Source: JANMOK01 sp031415055
Lineage (GTDB): Bacteria; Pseudomonadota; Alphaproteobacteria; Rhodobacterales; Rhodobacteraceae
Direction of reading: 5' to 3'
Length of the DNA: 64,000 bases
NCBI GenBank assembly: GCA_031415055.1
Contig: JANOQZ010000003.1
Location: 1 to 64,000 of the forward strand
A program made the position numbers and the translations under genes. Positions 42,915-52,680 of this stretch are shown one piece after another. How positions within the stretch are numbered: the first letter of the stretch is position 1; every line of letters starts with the position of its first letter. The notes under the pieces are model-generated. The model had not been told where the DNA came from and ran no database searches. It was given only the letters and a program-made list of their open reading frames with translations.

Positions 42915-45686
42915 ATGTTGACCTTGGGGCCAATTGGGTTTGTCGCGCCTTGGTTGTTATTGGCGCTGCTTGGTTTGCCGATTTTGTGGTGGCTGCTCAG
43001 GGCGATTCCGCCGAGGCCGGTGAAGGTTATCTTTGCCGCCGTCGGCTTGTTGCTGGGGTTGAAAGACCGCGAGAAAGTGTCGGAAAACACGCCGCTATGG
43101 TTGTTGTTGTTACGCGTTGCCGCCATTGCCACCGCGATATTGGCCTTTGCCGGCCCGGTGTTCAATCCGACAGTACGGATCAGCGGCGAAGGGCCGTTGT
43201 TGGTTTTGGTCGATGCCAGTTGGGCGATGGCGGACGATTGGGACAATACCAAAGCCAACATCAGGGAAATTCTGCAACAGGCGCAACGCGATAGCCGTCC
43301 GGTGGCCTTGGTTTCGCTGACAGAACCGTTGCTCGACCAAAGCGCTTTGCCGCTGCAAGACCCGGCGAAATTGATAGAAGGCCTTCCGGCACTGGTGCCG
43401 CAGCCTTGGGCGCCGGATCGACAGGCGGCGATTGATTGGCTGGCACAGATTGACGATGCGAGTTTTGAAACCAGTTGGTTCGCGGATGGGTTGAAAACGG
43501 CGGATGACAGCGCGCTTTTTACCGCCCTGACTGCGAGGGGTCCGGTGACATTATTTGCATCCAAGGCGAGCGTTTATGGGCTATCGGGTGCCGAAATCAA
43601 AGACAATACTCTGACGGTTCAGGTTTTACGCAGTCAATTGGGCAGCGACTTGCCGCTAACGATCAACGCTATTGGTGCTGATCTTTCCGGCATCGAAAGA
43701 TTGTTGGGGCAAACCGAGGTTAGCTTTGCCAGCGACGAGTATCAAAGCGAAGCGCAACTGGAAATGCCGGTCGAACTGCGCAATCGGGTCAGTCGTTTGG
43801 ACATTCAGAGAATATCGTCTGTCGGGGCGGTCGTTTTGCTGGATGACGCGACCAAACGGCGAAAGGTCGGACTTTTGGCAGGAGCTGCAGACCAAGAAGA
43901 GCAACAATTCAACGCGCCGCTGTTTTATTTGCGCAAGGCACTGGCCCCGACCACCGAACTGATCGAGGCATCGCTGCAAGACATGCTGCTGGCAGCGCCG
44001 GATGTTTTGATCTTGGCGGATATTGGCACATTGACCGAAACCGAACGCAACGGGCTGACGGACTGGGTCAAGCAAGGTGGACTTTTGCTGCGATTTGCGG
44101 GCCCGCGTCTGGCGCAAAGCGGTGCTGGCCAATTGGAAGATGACCCGTTGTTGCCGGTTCGCTTGCGGGCGGGTGGCCGCAATGCAACCGGCGCAATGAC
44201 TTGGGGCGACCCGAAAAAACTGCGTGCGTTTACGGAATCCAGCCCGTTTGATGGTTTGGTTGTGCCTTCAGAAATCTTGGTGTCCCAGCAGGTCATCGCC
44301 CAACCCGACGCCGAACTTCCGGCCAAGGTTTTGGCCAGCCTTGAAGACGGCACGCCCTTGGTAACAGCCAGATCGCTGGAGGAAGGCCGTGTTGTGCTGT
44401 TTCATGTAACCGCCAATGCCGAATGGTCCAACTTGCCGCTTTCCGGTCTGTTTGTGCAGATGTTGCAGCGACTTGCGGTTTCGGCAAGATCGGGTTTTGC
44501 CGGGGCCAGCGACCTTGATGGCCAGACTTGGGTGCCGACCAAAGTGTTGAATGGGTTTGGCCAAGTTGTGGCAACCGATGTCATGGCTGGCGTGCCCGGC
44601 GAACGATTGTCGCAGGGCGAGGTCGGACGCGACGCGCCACCGGGTATCTATTTTGCAGGCGAAAGAAGCGTTGCGATAAACTTGCTGCGACCCGACAGCG
44701 TTTTGGCGGCGATGGCACCGCCACCATCGGGAGTCTTCATCGGCGATAGCAGCGGTACTGCGGAAAAAGACCTGAAACCTTGGCTGTTATTGGCAGCGCT
44801 GGTTGGTTTGATGGCCGATATTCTGGCGACACTTTGGTTGGCCGGGACTTTGCAAAGAAAACTTGCCGGGCAAGTTGCGATATTGGCCTTGATGGGGTTG
44901 CTGAAACCGATGGCCTCGGTCGCATGGGCAGATGACACAGCGGCAATTCTGGCGGCAAATGAAACGGTCTTGGCCTATGTCAAAACCGGCGATGCCGCAA
45001 TTGACGAGGTGAGTTATGCCGGACTTTCGGGGTTGACGCGGATATTGGTGGAACGCACGGCAATTGAGCCGGTCGAACCCGTGGCAATCGACCTTGAGCA
45101 GGACGAACTGGCGTTTTATCCGTTTCTGTATTGGCCAATCAGTGAATTGCAACAACAACCGTCAGCAGCCGCCAGTGCGAAACTCAACGAATATCTGCGC
45201 ACCGGCGGCTTGATCTTTTTTGATACCCGCGACGCAAATCTTGCCACCGGTCTTGGCACTTCGCCCAATGGGCGGGTATTGCAAAAACTGGTGGCAAACC
45301 TTGATATTCCGCCTTTGGAACCGATTCCTGCCGACCATGTGTTGACCCGCACGTTTTATTTGTTGCAGGAATATCCCGGTCGTTGGAGCGGGGCTGGCGT
45401 TTGGGTTGAGGCTGCGGCTAATGCCAAACAATCCGAGGGGATGCCGTTTCGCAACCTGAACGATGGCGTGTCACCGGTTATAGTTGGTGGCAATGACTGG
45501 GCCGCGGCTTGGGCACTGTCAGAATCCGGACAGCCGATGTTTTCGGTTGGGCGTGGTGTGGGAGGTGAGCGCCAGCGCGAGATTGCTTGGCGTTTTGGCG
45601 TCAACATCATCATGTATGTGATGACCGGAAATTATAAATCCGATCAGGTTCATGTGCCTGCTTTGCTGGAACGGCTGGGCCAATGA
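42915..45686 (+). CDS. BatA-like membrane protein with DUF4159 domain
   Basis: A 923-aa protein. The N-terminal region has two membrane helices (residues about 5-28 and 60-80) as in BatA/aerotolerance N-terminal domains, with WLLLALLGLPILWWLLRAIPPRP. A vWA/GAT-like middle follows, then a helix near residue 640 and a DUF4159 domain (from about 690) with FYPFLYWPIS and EYLRTGGLIFFDTRD. ATG 42915 lies 1 bp past the DUF58 stop. The next gene overlaps by 4 bp. Confidence 0.88.
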   Translation: MLTLGPIGFVAPWLLLALLGLPILWWLLRAIPPRPVKVIFAAVGLLLGLKDREKVSENTPLWLLLLRVAAIATAILAFAGPVFNPTVRISGEGPLLVLVDASWAMADDWDNTKANIREILQQAQRDSRPVALVSLTEPLLDQSALPLQDPAKLIEGLPALVPQPWAPDRQAAIDWLAQIDDASFETSWFADGLKTADDSALFTALTARGPVTLFASKASVYGLSGAEIKDNTLTVQVLRSQLGSDLPLTINAIGADLSGIERLLGQTEVSFASDEYQSEAQLEMPVELRNRVSRLDIQRISSVGAVVLLDDATKRRKVGLLAGAADQEEQQFNAPLFYLRKALAPTTELIEASLQDMLLAAPDVLILADIGTLTETERNGLTDWVKQGGLLLRFAGPRLAQSGAGQLEDDPLLPVRLRAGGRNATGAMTWGDPKKLRAFTESSPFDGLVVPSEILVSQQVIAQPDAELPAKVLASLEDGTPLVTARSLEEGRVVLFHVTANAEWSNLPLSGLFVQMLQRLAVSARSGFAGASDLDGQTWVPTKVLNGFGQVVATDVMAGVPGERLSQGEVGRDAPPGIYFAGERSVAINLLRPDSVLAAMAPPPSGVFIGDSSGTAEKDLKPWLLLAALVGLMADILATLWLAGTLQRKLAGQVAILALMGLLKPMASVAWADDTAAILAANETVLAYVKTGDAAIDEVSYAGLSGLTRILVERTAIEPVEPVAIDLEQDELAFYPFLYWPISELQQQPSAAASAKLNEYLRTGGLIFFDTRDANLATGLGTSPNGRVLQKLVANLDIPPLEPIPADHVLTRTFYLLQEYPGRWSGAGVWVEAAANAKQSEGMPFRNLNDGVSPVIVGGNDWAAAWALSESGQPMFSVGRGVGGERQREIAWRFGVNIIMYVMTGNYKSDQVHVPALLERLGQ

Positions 45687-47788
45687 ACATCGGGACCATC
45701 ACCTTTTTGCCGATTGTTCCACAGATTGTATTACTGGTGGCGGCGGGCCTCATTTTGGTCATGGTCGCTTTGGCTTTCTGGCGCGGCTTGTCTGGCTGGC
45801 CCTTACGGTGCGCCGCCGGCCTGGCGCTGTTGGCGGCGCTGGCAAACCCGGTGTGGAAACACGAACAGCGTGATCCATTGTCTGATGTTGCAATCATTGT
45901 CGTCGATGAAACGTCGAGCCAGACGATTGCGCCAAGGACAAGCCAGTCAGAGGCGGCGCTTGAACAACTGACCCAGCAAATGTCTGTGTTGAACCTTGGT
46001 CGTGTTGACGTGGCACCATTCGAAACGCGAATTGTGCGGGTTGGCGATGGCATTGGACCTGACGCTGATCGAGGCTCGCGCGTTTTATCGGCGTTGCAAC
46101 AGGCCGCCAGCGAAATTGCCCCCGATCGTTTGGCCGGGGCAATTGTGATTTCCGATGGCCAAATCAGCGATGCCGAAGCAGTGGCCGACTTTCCGGCCCC
46201 CGTGCATCATCTTTTGACCGGTTTGCCTGACGAGTGGGATCGCCGGACTGTGTTGGAAACGGCCCCCGCATTCGCCATAGTCGGCGAGCCGGTGGTGGTG
46301 AAATTCCGCGTCGAATCCCAAGGGGCGGATGTGATCGAGCCGAATGCCAAAGTTCCGGTATTCGTCTCGGTCGATGGTGCCGAGCCGATGTCGCTTGATG
46401 TTCGTTTGGGCGAAAGCGTCAGCATGCCTTTGGAACTTGCCCATGCCGGTGCAAACGTCATTCAGTTGTTGTTGGCGGATACGCCGGGCGAATTGACCGC
46501 CGAAAACAATCAGGCCGTAATCGCAGTCAATGGCGTCAGAGACCGGCTGCGCGTCTTGCTGGTTTCGGGCGAACCCTATGCGGGTGAAAGAACTTGGCGC
46601 AATTTGCTGAAAGCAGACTCGGCGGTTGACCTTGTTCATTTCACAATTCTACGTCCGCCGTCCAAGCAAGACGGGGTGCCGGTATTTGAACTTTCGCTGA
46701 TTGCATTCCCAACCCGCGAATTATTCATGGACAAGATCAAGGATTTTGACCTGATCATATTCGACAAATATCGCAACCGCGATGTTCTGCCCAATCAGTA
46801 TCTGGAAAACGTGGTGAAGTATGTGCGCGAAGGTGGTGCGTTGTTGGTGACGTCCGGGCCAGCATTTGCCGGGGTGGAAAGCCTGTATCGATCACCGCTG
46901 GGGGAAATCTTGCCTGCGGAGCCAACCGGGCAGGTTCTTGATGGCGGTTATGTGCCGCGCATATCCGAGCTTGGTCGTCGGCATCCGGTGACACAAAACC
47001 TGGAAGAATTCGCGCCGCGCCCGTCATTGGCTGATGGCACGCCGGGTTGGGGTCGATGGTTTCGCTTGATCGAGACAGATCCCTTGCGCGGGTTCACTGT
47101 CATGACAGGGCCGCAGGATCAGCCATTGCTGGTGTTGGATCGGGTTGGTGAAGGCCGCGTTGCCCAATTGGGGTCGGACCAAGCCTGGCTGTGGTCGCGT
47201 GGCTATGAAGGCGGCGGGCCGCAACTGGAATTGTTGCGACGGTTGGCGCATTGGTTAATGAAAGAACCGGAGTTGGAAGAGGAAACTCTGGCTGCGGAAG
47301 TTGCGGGAAGCGATGTGACGGTTTCGCGCCGGTCGATGGGCGATGGATCGGGCAACATTGATGTCACTTTTCCCGATGGGTCGCTGACAACACTGCCGTT
47401 GCAAGAGGTAACTCCGGGCTACTGGTCGGCGCGTTTTTCTGCGGTTTCGAATGGGCTTTATCGTGTCGCCCAAGGCGACAGAAATTCGGTCGTTGCCGTT
47501 GGTCCTGCCGTGCCAATCGAATTCGTCAATGCCATTGCGACGGATATCCTGCTGGCACCTTTGGTTAATGCTACGGGAGGGGGCACATTTCGCCTGAGCG
47601 ACGGTATTCCGGGAATTCGCTTGGTGGGCGAGGGTCGGGTTTCTGCGGGGCGGAACTGGCTTGGTCTGGCGCAGCGCAATGCCTATGACGTAACGGGTAT
47701 CAGTTTGCTGCCACTGGCCCCGGCTTGGTTGATGTTGGCATTGGTTGGGTTGTTTTCCATCGCCGCCTGGCGCGTTGAGGGGCGCTGA
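45683..47788 (+). CDS. large membrane protein of the moxR/Bat-like operon
   Basis: A 701-aa protein with two N-terminal membrane helices (residues 8-60) and one C-terminal helix (LAPAWLMLALVGLFSIAAW). The outside part is predicted to hold a glutamine-amidotransferase-like region (DLIIFDKYRNRDVLPNQYLENVVKYVREGGALLVTSG), as seen in proteins of this operon. No catalytic cysteine can be named. It overlaps the upstream gene by 4 bp, and glcD starts 3 bp after it. Confidence 0.85.
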   Translation: MNIGTITFLPIVPQIVLLVAAGLILVMVALAFWRGLSGWPLRCAAGLALLAALANPVWKHEQRDPLSDVAIIVVDETSSQTIAPRTSQSEAALEQLTQQMSVLNLGRVDVAPFETRIVRVGDGIGPDADRGSRVLSALQQAASEIAPDRLAGAIVISDGQISDAEAVADFPAPVHHLLTGLPDEWDRRTVLETAPAFAIVGEPVVVKFRVESQGADVIEPNAKVPVFVSVDGAEPMSLDVRLGESVSMPLELAHAGANVIQLLLADTPGELTAENNQAVIAVNGVRDRLRVLLVSGEPYAGERTWRNLLKADSAVDLVHFTILRPPSKQDGVPVFELSLIAFPTRELFMDKIKDFDLIIFDKYRNRDVLPNQYLENVVKYVREGGALLVTSGPAFAGVESLYRSPLGEILPAEPTGQVLDGGYVPRISELGRRHPVTQNLEEFAPRPSLADGTPGWGRWFRLIETDPLRGFTVMTGPQDQPLLVLDRVGEGRVAQLGSDQAWLWSRGYEGGGPQLELLRRLAHWLMKEPELEEETLAAEVAGSDVTVSRRSMGDGSGNIDVTFPDGSLTTLPLQEVTPGYWSARFSAVSNGLYRVAQGDRNSVVAVGPAVPIEFVNAIATDILLAPLVNATGGGTFRLSDGIPGIRLVGEGRVSAGRNWLGLAQRNAYDVTGISLLPLAPAWLMLALVGLFSIAAWRVEGR

Positions 47789-47791
47789 AGC

Positions 47792-49228
47792 ATGCAAATG
47801 CCAGTTCCAAACCCGTCGGTCCTTGCCCGCAAAGACGCGATAGTTGCGAACATTCGCGCGGCTTTGACTTTTGGCAGTATCATTTCTGACGCCAAAGAAA
47901 CCCGTGCTTACGAATGTGACGCTTATACGGCCTATTCCTGCGCGCCTTTGGCGGTTGCCTTGGCGACCAGCACGGCGGAAGTGGCGGCGGTTCTGAAGAT
48001 TTGCCACGAAATGCACGTGCCGGTGGTGCCGCGCGGATCTGGAACCTCGTTGTCGGGTGGCGCCTTGCCAACCGCCGATTGCGTGGTGTTGGGCACATCG
48101 CGGATGAGCGAAATCCTTGAAATCGATACCGCGAACCGCTGCATTCGGGTGCAAGCTGGCCGCACCAATCTGTCGGTCTCCACCGCGATTGAACCGTTTG
48201 GTTTCTTTTATGCGCCCGATCCTTCCAGCCAATTGGCCTGCGCCATTGGCGGCAATGTGGCGATGAATTCCGGCGGGGCACATTGCCTGAAATACGGGGT
48301 AACGACCAACAACTTGTTGGCGGTAACGCTGGTTACCATGACGGGCGAGATCGTCGAGATTGGTGGTCTGAACGCGGAATCTGGCGGCTTGGATTTGTTG
48401 GGCATCATCTGTGGATCGGAAGGCCAGCTTGGCATCGTCACCGAAGCGACTTTGCGAATCTTGCCCAAACCAGAAGGCGCAAGGCCGATATTGTTGGGGT
48501 TTGCGACCAGCGAGGCCGCAGGCGAATGCGTCGCCGCCATCATCCGTTCCGGCGTTTTACCCGTTGCAATTGAATTCATGGACCGCATGGTTATCCGCGC
48601 CACCGACGAATTTTCCGGCGCGGGCTATCCCGATGTCGAGGCGATGCTGATTGTCGAAGTCGAAGGGTCAAATGAGGAAATCGACTTTCAGTTGGGCAAG
48701 ATATTGGCCATCGCCAAAGCGCATCACCCCGAAACGATATTGCAAAGCCGCTCGCCCGAGGAATCGGCGAAAATCTGGCTGGGACGCAAGGCGGCCTTCG
48801 GGGCGATGGGAAGATTGGGCGACTATATTTGTCTAGACGGGGTGATACCGGTCAGTGAACTGGCCAGCGTTTTGCGGCAAATTCACGACTTGACCATCAA
48901 ATATGATTTGAAAGTTGGCAACGTGTTCCACGCCGGCGACGGCAATCTTCATCCGTTGATATTGTTTGATGCCAATAAAGCTGGTGACTTGGAGCGGGCG
49001 GAGCAGTTGGGCGAAGAAATCCTGCGGCTGTGCGTGGCAGCCGGGGGTTGTTTGACCGGCGAGCACGGCGTTGGTGTGGAAAAGCGCGACCTCATGCATG
49101 TGCAGTTCAATGCACAGGATTTGGAGGCGCAAATGGCGGTGAAGGACGTGTTTGATCCGCTTTGGTTGCTCAACCCGACCAAGGTCTTTCCGCTTGATGC
49201 CAGCCAGACCCGGCGGAGCGTGGCTTGA
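47792..49228 (+). CDS. glcD: glycolate oxidase subunit GlcD (FAD-linked)
   Basis: A 478-aa FAD enzyme that oxidises glycolate or D-lactate with GlcE and GlcF. The PCMH-type FAD motif PRGSGTSLSGGALP and GNVAMNSGGAHCLKYGVT are clear, and the C-terminal GNVFHAGDGNLHPLILFD and GEHGVGVEKRDLM fix the family. glcE starts with a 4-bp overlap. It shares an apparent transcription unit with the upstream moxR-type operon. Confidence 0.95.
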   Translation: MQMPVPNPSVLARKDAIVANIRAALTFGSIISDAKETRAYECDAYTAYSCAPLAVALATSTAEVAAVLKICHEMHVPVVPRGSGTSLSGGALPTADCVVLGTSRMSEILEIDTANRCIRVQAGRTNLSVSTAIEPFGFFYAPDPSSQLACAIGGNVAMNSGGAHCLKYGVTTNNLLAVTLVTMTGEIVEIGGLNAESGGLDLLGIICGSEGQLGIVTEATLRILPKPEGARPILLGFATSEAAGECVAAIIRSGVLPVAIEFMDRMVIRATDEFSGAGYPDVEAMLIVEVEGSNEEIDFQLGKILAIAKAHHPETILQSRSPEESAKIWLGRKAAFGAMGRLGDYICLDGVIPVSELASVLRQIHDLTIKYDLKVGNVFHAGDGNLHPLILFDANKAGDLERAEQLGEEILRLCVAAGGCLTGEHGVGVEKRDLMHVQFNAQDLEAQMAVKDVFDPLWLLNPTKVFPLDASQTRRSVA

Positions 49229-50403
49229 TTTTTCAGCCAAAGTCGGAGGGCGACGTCAGCGAAATGCTGGCAAAAAATCGCGAGAAACTGCGCGTTATCG
49301 GTGGGGCAAGCAAAGTCCAAACATGGCGGGCCGAGCCAACACACACACTGCAATTGAACGCTCTGTCCGGCGTGACACTTTATGAACCGGGCGCTTTGAC
49401 GTTGGTCGCAAAGGCTGGAACTAAAATCTCCGAAATTACCGAGTTATTGGCAGGTGAAGGCCAATATTTGCCCTTTGAACCCCCGAACTTCGCGGGGTTG
49501 TTGGGGTCTTCGGGCAGCCCAACAATCGGCGGCACTGCATCTGCCAATGCGTCCGGCCCAAGGCGCGTCCAGTCGGGCGCATGCCGGGATTCGATGATCG
49601 GCATTCGGTTTGTCGATGGCATTGGAACAGTCGTCAAAAACGGTGGTCGGGTGATGAAAAACGTGACCGGGCTTGATCTGGTCAAACTGTTGGCGGGTAG
49701 TTTTGGAACTTTGGGCGTGTTGACCGAAGTCGCCTTCAAAGTGCTGCCAAGGCCGGAAACCTCGGCAAATTTGATTTTGCATGGATGTAGCGATGACCGG
49801 GCAATTCAAGTAATGGCCAAGGCTCTGGGTTCGCCCTTTGGGGTAAGCGGGGCGGCGCACTTGCCGTCGCGCCAGCAAACGGTGTTGCGCGTCGAAGGGT
49901 TTGCGGAATCCGTTACCAGCCGAATTGTAAAATTGCAGGCTGTTCTTGGGCCGACTATTGACTGCGAAATTGACGACGATCCCAATAGAGTCGCCCGCCT
50001 TTGGCGCGACATCGCTGACGTGGCACTGTTTGTGGATATACCGGGGTCAGTGTGGCGTGTTTCGCTCAAACCCAGCGCTGCTCCGGTGTTTGTGCAATCC
50101 ATGCGGCAATCTGCGATAGAGCTTGATGTCGTGTATGATTGGGGCGGTGGTTTGGTTTGGATGAACGTCGGCGCAGCTAACAACGCCGCAACGCACAGCG
50201 TTAAAATGGCGCTGGCCAAGGCCGGTGGCGGCAATGCAACGCTGGTTCGCGCAAGCTCGGATATACGTGCATCGACCCAACCCGTTTTTCAGCCTGTCGA
50301 CGGCGTTGTGGCAAATATCGAAGCTGGTCTAAGGCTCAAGTTTGACCCGCATGGAGTCTTTATCAGCGACCGCCAGTGCTTTAGCAGCCAAAGTAACGGC
50401 TGA
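49225..50403 (+). CDS. glcE: glycolate oxidase subunit GlcE (FAD-binding)
   Basis: A 392-aa partner of GlcD with the same FAD fold but a shorter C-terminus: GTASANASGPRRVQSGACRDSMIGI and KNGGRVMKNVTGLDLVKLLAGSFGTLG are typical. The TTG at 49225 overlaps the glcD stop. GlcF begins 7 bp downstream. Confidence 0.94.
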   Translation: MIFQPKSEGDVSEMLAKNREKLRVIGGASKVQTWRAEPTHTLQLNALSGVTLYEPGALTLVAKAGTKISEITELLAGEGQYLPFEPPNFAGLLGSSGSPTIGGTASANASGPRRVQSGACRDSMIGIRFVDGIGTVVKNGGRVMKNVTGLDLVKLLAGSFGTLGVLTEVAFKVLPRPETSANLILHGCSDDRAIQVMAKALGSPFGVSGAAHLPSRQQTVLRVEGFAESVTSRIVKLQAVLGPTIDCEIDDDPNRVARLWRDIADVALFVDIPGSVWRVSLKPSAAPVFVQSMRQSAIELDVVYDWGGGLVWMNVGAANNAATHSVKMALAKAGGGNATLVRASSDIRASTQPVFQPVDGVVANIEAGLRLKFDPHGVFISDRQCFSSQSNG

Positions 50404-50410
50404 GGGTCGA

Positions 50411-51709
50411 ATGAAAACAAATTTCACGCCCGAACAACTGACGCGACCACAGATAAAGCTGGTGAATCCAATTTTGCGGTCGTGCGTGCATTGCGGGTTT
50501 TGCACCGCGACCTGCCCGACCTATCAAGTGTTGGGCGACGAGCTCGATTCGCCGCGCGGTCGGATTTATCTGATCAAAGACATGCTGGAAAATGATCGTC
50601 CGGCAGATGAAAAGACCGTCACCCATATCGATCGGTGCCTGTCGTGCCTTGCCTGCGTGACCACCTGCCCTTCGGGGGTCGACTACATGCATCTGATCGA
50701 CACCGCCCGCGAGCATATCGAAAATACCTATCGCCGACCATTTTTCGACCGGATCTTGCGGACTATTTTAGCCAAAATCTTGCCCTATCCGCAGCGGTTT
50801 CGATTGGCCTTGGGCGCAGCGCGATTGTTCAAACCGTTGTCACCCATCTTGCCGCGAAAACTTCGGCCCTTCGTCGATTTTGCTCCAAAGGCCCTGCCGT
50901 CGCTTCAAGTTACCAACGTTGCGTTGCTTGATGGTAGCCGTCCTAGAAAGCGCGTCGCCATTCTGCGCGGCTGTGTGCAAAGCGTGCTTGACCCCGGAAT
51001 TTCCGCTGCCGCTGTTCGGTTACTGACGCGGCATGGCTGCGAGGTTGTCGAGGTCAACGGCATCGGCTGTTGCGGTGCATTGACCCACCACATGGGGAAG
51101 ACGGGCGAAAGCCACAAAGCCGCGTTGGCAAATATTGAAGCCTGGAGCGCGGAAATTGCCGACAAAGGGCTGGATGCCATCATCATTACGACCTCGGGTT
51201 GCGGCACGACCGTCAAGGACTACGGGCATATTTTCCGCGACCATACGTCTGCACAATCGGCAAAAGTAATTTCAAGTCTGGCGAAAGATATTTCAGAATT
51301 TGCCGTTGAACTTGGTATCCAACCCGTTGCGATGCCCAAATTGCGCGTCGCTTATCATGCTGCGTGTTCGCTGCAGCACGGCCAACAAATCCGCCAAGCG
51401 CCAAAAGACCTGTTGAAACAGGTCGGCTTCACCGTGGTTGAGCCGCTGGATTCGCATCTGTGCTGCGGTTCGGCGGGAACATACAATCTGTTGCAGCCAG
51501 AAATTTCGGGTGAACTGCGCAATCGCAAAGTGAGCAGCCTTGAGGCGCTTGCGCCGCAAGTCATTGCCGCTGGTAACTTGGGCTGCATAGTGCAAATCGC
51601 CAGCGGCACAGGCATTCCAATCGTGCATACAGTGGAACTGCTCGATTGGGCCACGGGTGGTCCGGTGCCGCCAAAACTGGCCCATCTTGCCTTAGAAGCG
51701 CCCGAATGA
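50411..51709 (+). CDS. glcF: glycolate oxidase iron-sulfur subunit GlcF
   Basis: A 432-aa subunit with two 4Fe-4S motifs: CVHCGFCTATCP and CLSCLACVTTCP. Two CCG-type domains follow (GIGCCGAL and HLCCGSAGTYN). It passes electrons from glycolate to the quinone pool. ATG 50411 has GAGGG upstream; the frame back to 50342 lies in glcE. It is last in glcDEF. Confidence 0.95.
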   Translation: MKTNFTPEQLTRPQIKLVNPILRSCVHCGFCTATCPTYQVLGDELDSPRGRIYLIKDMLENDRPADEKTVTHIDRCLSCLACVTTCPSGVDYMHLIDTAREHIENTYRRPFFDRILRTILAKILPYPQRFRLALGAARLFKPLSPILPRKLRPFVDFAPKALPSLQVTNVALLDGSRPRKRVAILRGCVQSVLDPGISAAAVRLLTRHGCEVVEVNGIGCCGALTHHMGKTGESHKAALANIEAWSAEIADKGLDAIIITTSGCGTTVKDYGHIFRDHTSAQSAKVISSLAKDISEFAVELGIQPVAMPKLRVAYHAACSLQHGQQIRQAPKDLLKQVGFTVVEPLDSHLCCGSAGTYNLLQPEISGELRNRKVSSLEALAPQVIAAGNLGCIVQIASGTGIPIVHTVELLDWATGGPVPPKLAHLALEAPE

Positions 51710-51728
51710 CCCAGCACTGCTGATCGCC

Positions 51729-52541
51729 ATGAAATATATCCTCTGTCTTGTATTGTGCCTGATCTGCCCAGCCGTTGCTCTGGCGCAAGAATCGCCCTTG
51801 CGATTGCTCGACCGTGCCGACGAGGCGCGGCTATGGTCGGCAGTTGGTCGCGTCAATATTGGCCGGGGCAGTTTTTGCACCGGGGCCTTGATCGAGCCGC
51901 AATTGGTTTTGACCGCCGCGCATTGTTTCTTTGACCGCAATTCCGGCGAGCGGGTGGCGACGTCAACTGTGCGCTTTGTCGCCGGGTGGAGCGGTGGAGT
52001 CGCCCAAGCCGTGCGTTCGGCGCGGCGCGTTTTGGTTGACCCGGCCTATCAATTTTCCAGCGATAATACTTCGGCACGTATCTCGCATGACTTGGCCTTG
52101 ATCGAATTGGACCAGCCGATTACCAGCAATATCCACCCGTTTGATCGCTATTATTCGCCGCAAAACGGGGACACGGTTTCGGTGGTTTCCTATGCACAAG
52201 ACCGTTCGGAAATACCCTCGATCCAGGATTCCTGTTCCATCATCAACAAAGACGCTGATGTTCTGGCTTTGACCTGTTCGGTCAATTTTGGCGCATCGGG
52301 TGCGCCAATTTTTTTCATGGCTGACGCACGGCCAAAGATTGCATCGGTGGTGTCGGCCATGGCCGACGTTGATGGCGAACGCATTGCTTTCGCTGTTGCC
52401 TTGGACGGAACTTTGGATGCCCTGATTGCCCAATTGAAGCAAACTAACCCGGCCTTTGTTTCGCGCAAGCCAGGTGTCTCGCTGGCCGAACAACTTGGCC
52501 GAACCGTCGCTTCCAGCCCGTTTACCAAAGTGATCGAGTGA
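51729..52541 (+). CDS. secreted trypsin-like serine protease
   Basis: A 270-aa exported protease with a signal peptide ending near VALAQ-E. The catalytic triad is visible: His in VLTAAHCFF, Asp in HDLALIEL, and Ser in NFGASGAPIFF, where GASGAP replaces the common GDSGGP. Cysteine pairs are CTGAL/HCFF and CSII/TCSV. The target is unknown. It sits 19 bp after glcF and in front of the heat-shock gene. Confidence 0.88.
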   Translation: MKYILCLVLCLICPAVALAQESPLRLLDRADEARLWSAVGRVNIGRGSFCTGALIEPQLVLTAAHCFFDRNSGERVATSTVRFVAGWSGGVAQAVRSARRVLVDPAYQFSSDNTSARISHDLALIELDQPITSNIHPFDRYYSPQNGDTVSVVSYAQDRSEIPSIQDSCSIINKDADVLALTCSVNFGASGAPIFFMADARPKIASVVSAMADVDGERIAFAVALDGTLDALIAQLKQTNPAFVSRKPGVSLAEQLGRTVASSPFTKVIE

Positions 52542-52550
52542 TCTTCCGGT

Positions 52551-52578
52551 CTTGAAACGGCATCCTGCAATACTAAAT
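52551..52578 (+). promoter_or_regulatory. heat-shock (RpoH-type) promoter of hsp20
   Basis: CTTGAAA at 52551-52557 is a perfect sigma-32 -35 box. TACTAAAT at 52571-52578 is a partial -10 box with a 13-bp spacer. It would give a leader of roughly 90 nt before the hsp20 start. Confidence 0.6.
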
Positions 52579-52621
52579 GAATGGCTGTCAGTCGCCGGTT
52601 TCCGGGGCTGGTAAACTTGAT

Positions 52622-52680
52622 GGCCCGTCCATGATGGAGGGCCGCATTCATGTGTCGCTTCTTATGGAGGATCCAATGCG
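52622..52680 (+). promoter_or_regulatory. ROSE-like RNA thermometer in hsp20 leader
   Basis: The leader holds a strong hairpin, GGCCC-g-TCCA-TGA-TGGA-GGGCC (52622-52643). Next, CGCATT (52643-52648) can pair with AATGCG (52675-52680), putting the start codon in a stem. Inside it, CTTC (52658-52661) pairs with the ribosome-site GGAG (52666-52669), with a G opposite G, as in ROSE hairpins. Confidence 0.65.

Noticed and set aside
47255..48283. A 342-codon minus-strand frame across the Bat-like and glcD genes
   Set aside because: It is antisense to two clear genes, and its composition (high Arg, Gln, His) is typical of shadow frames.
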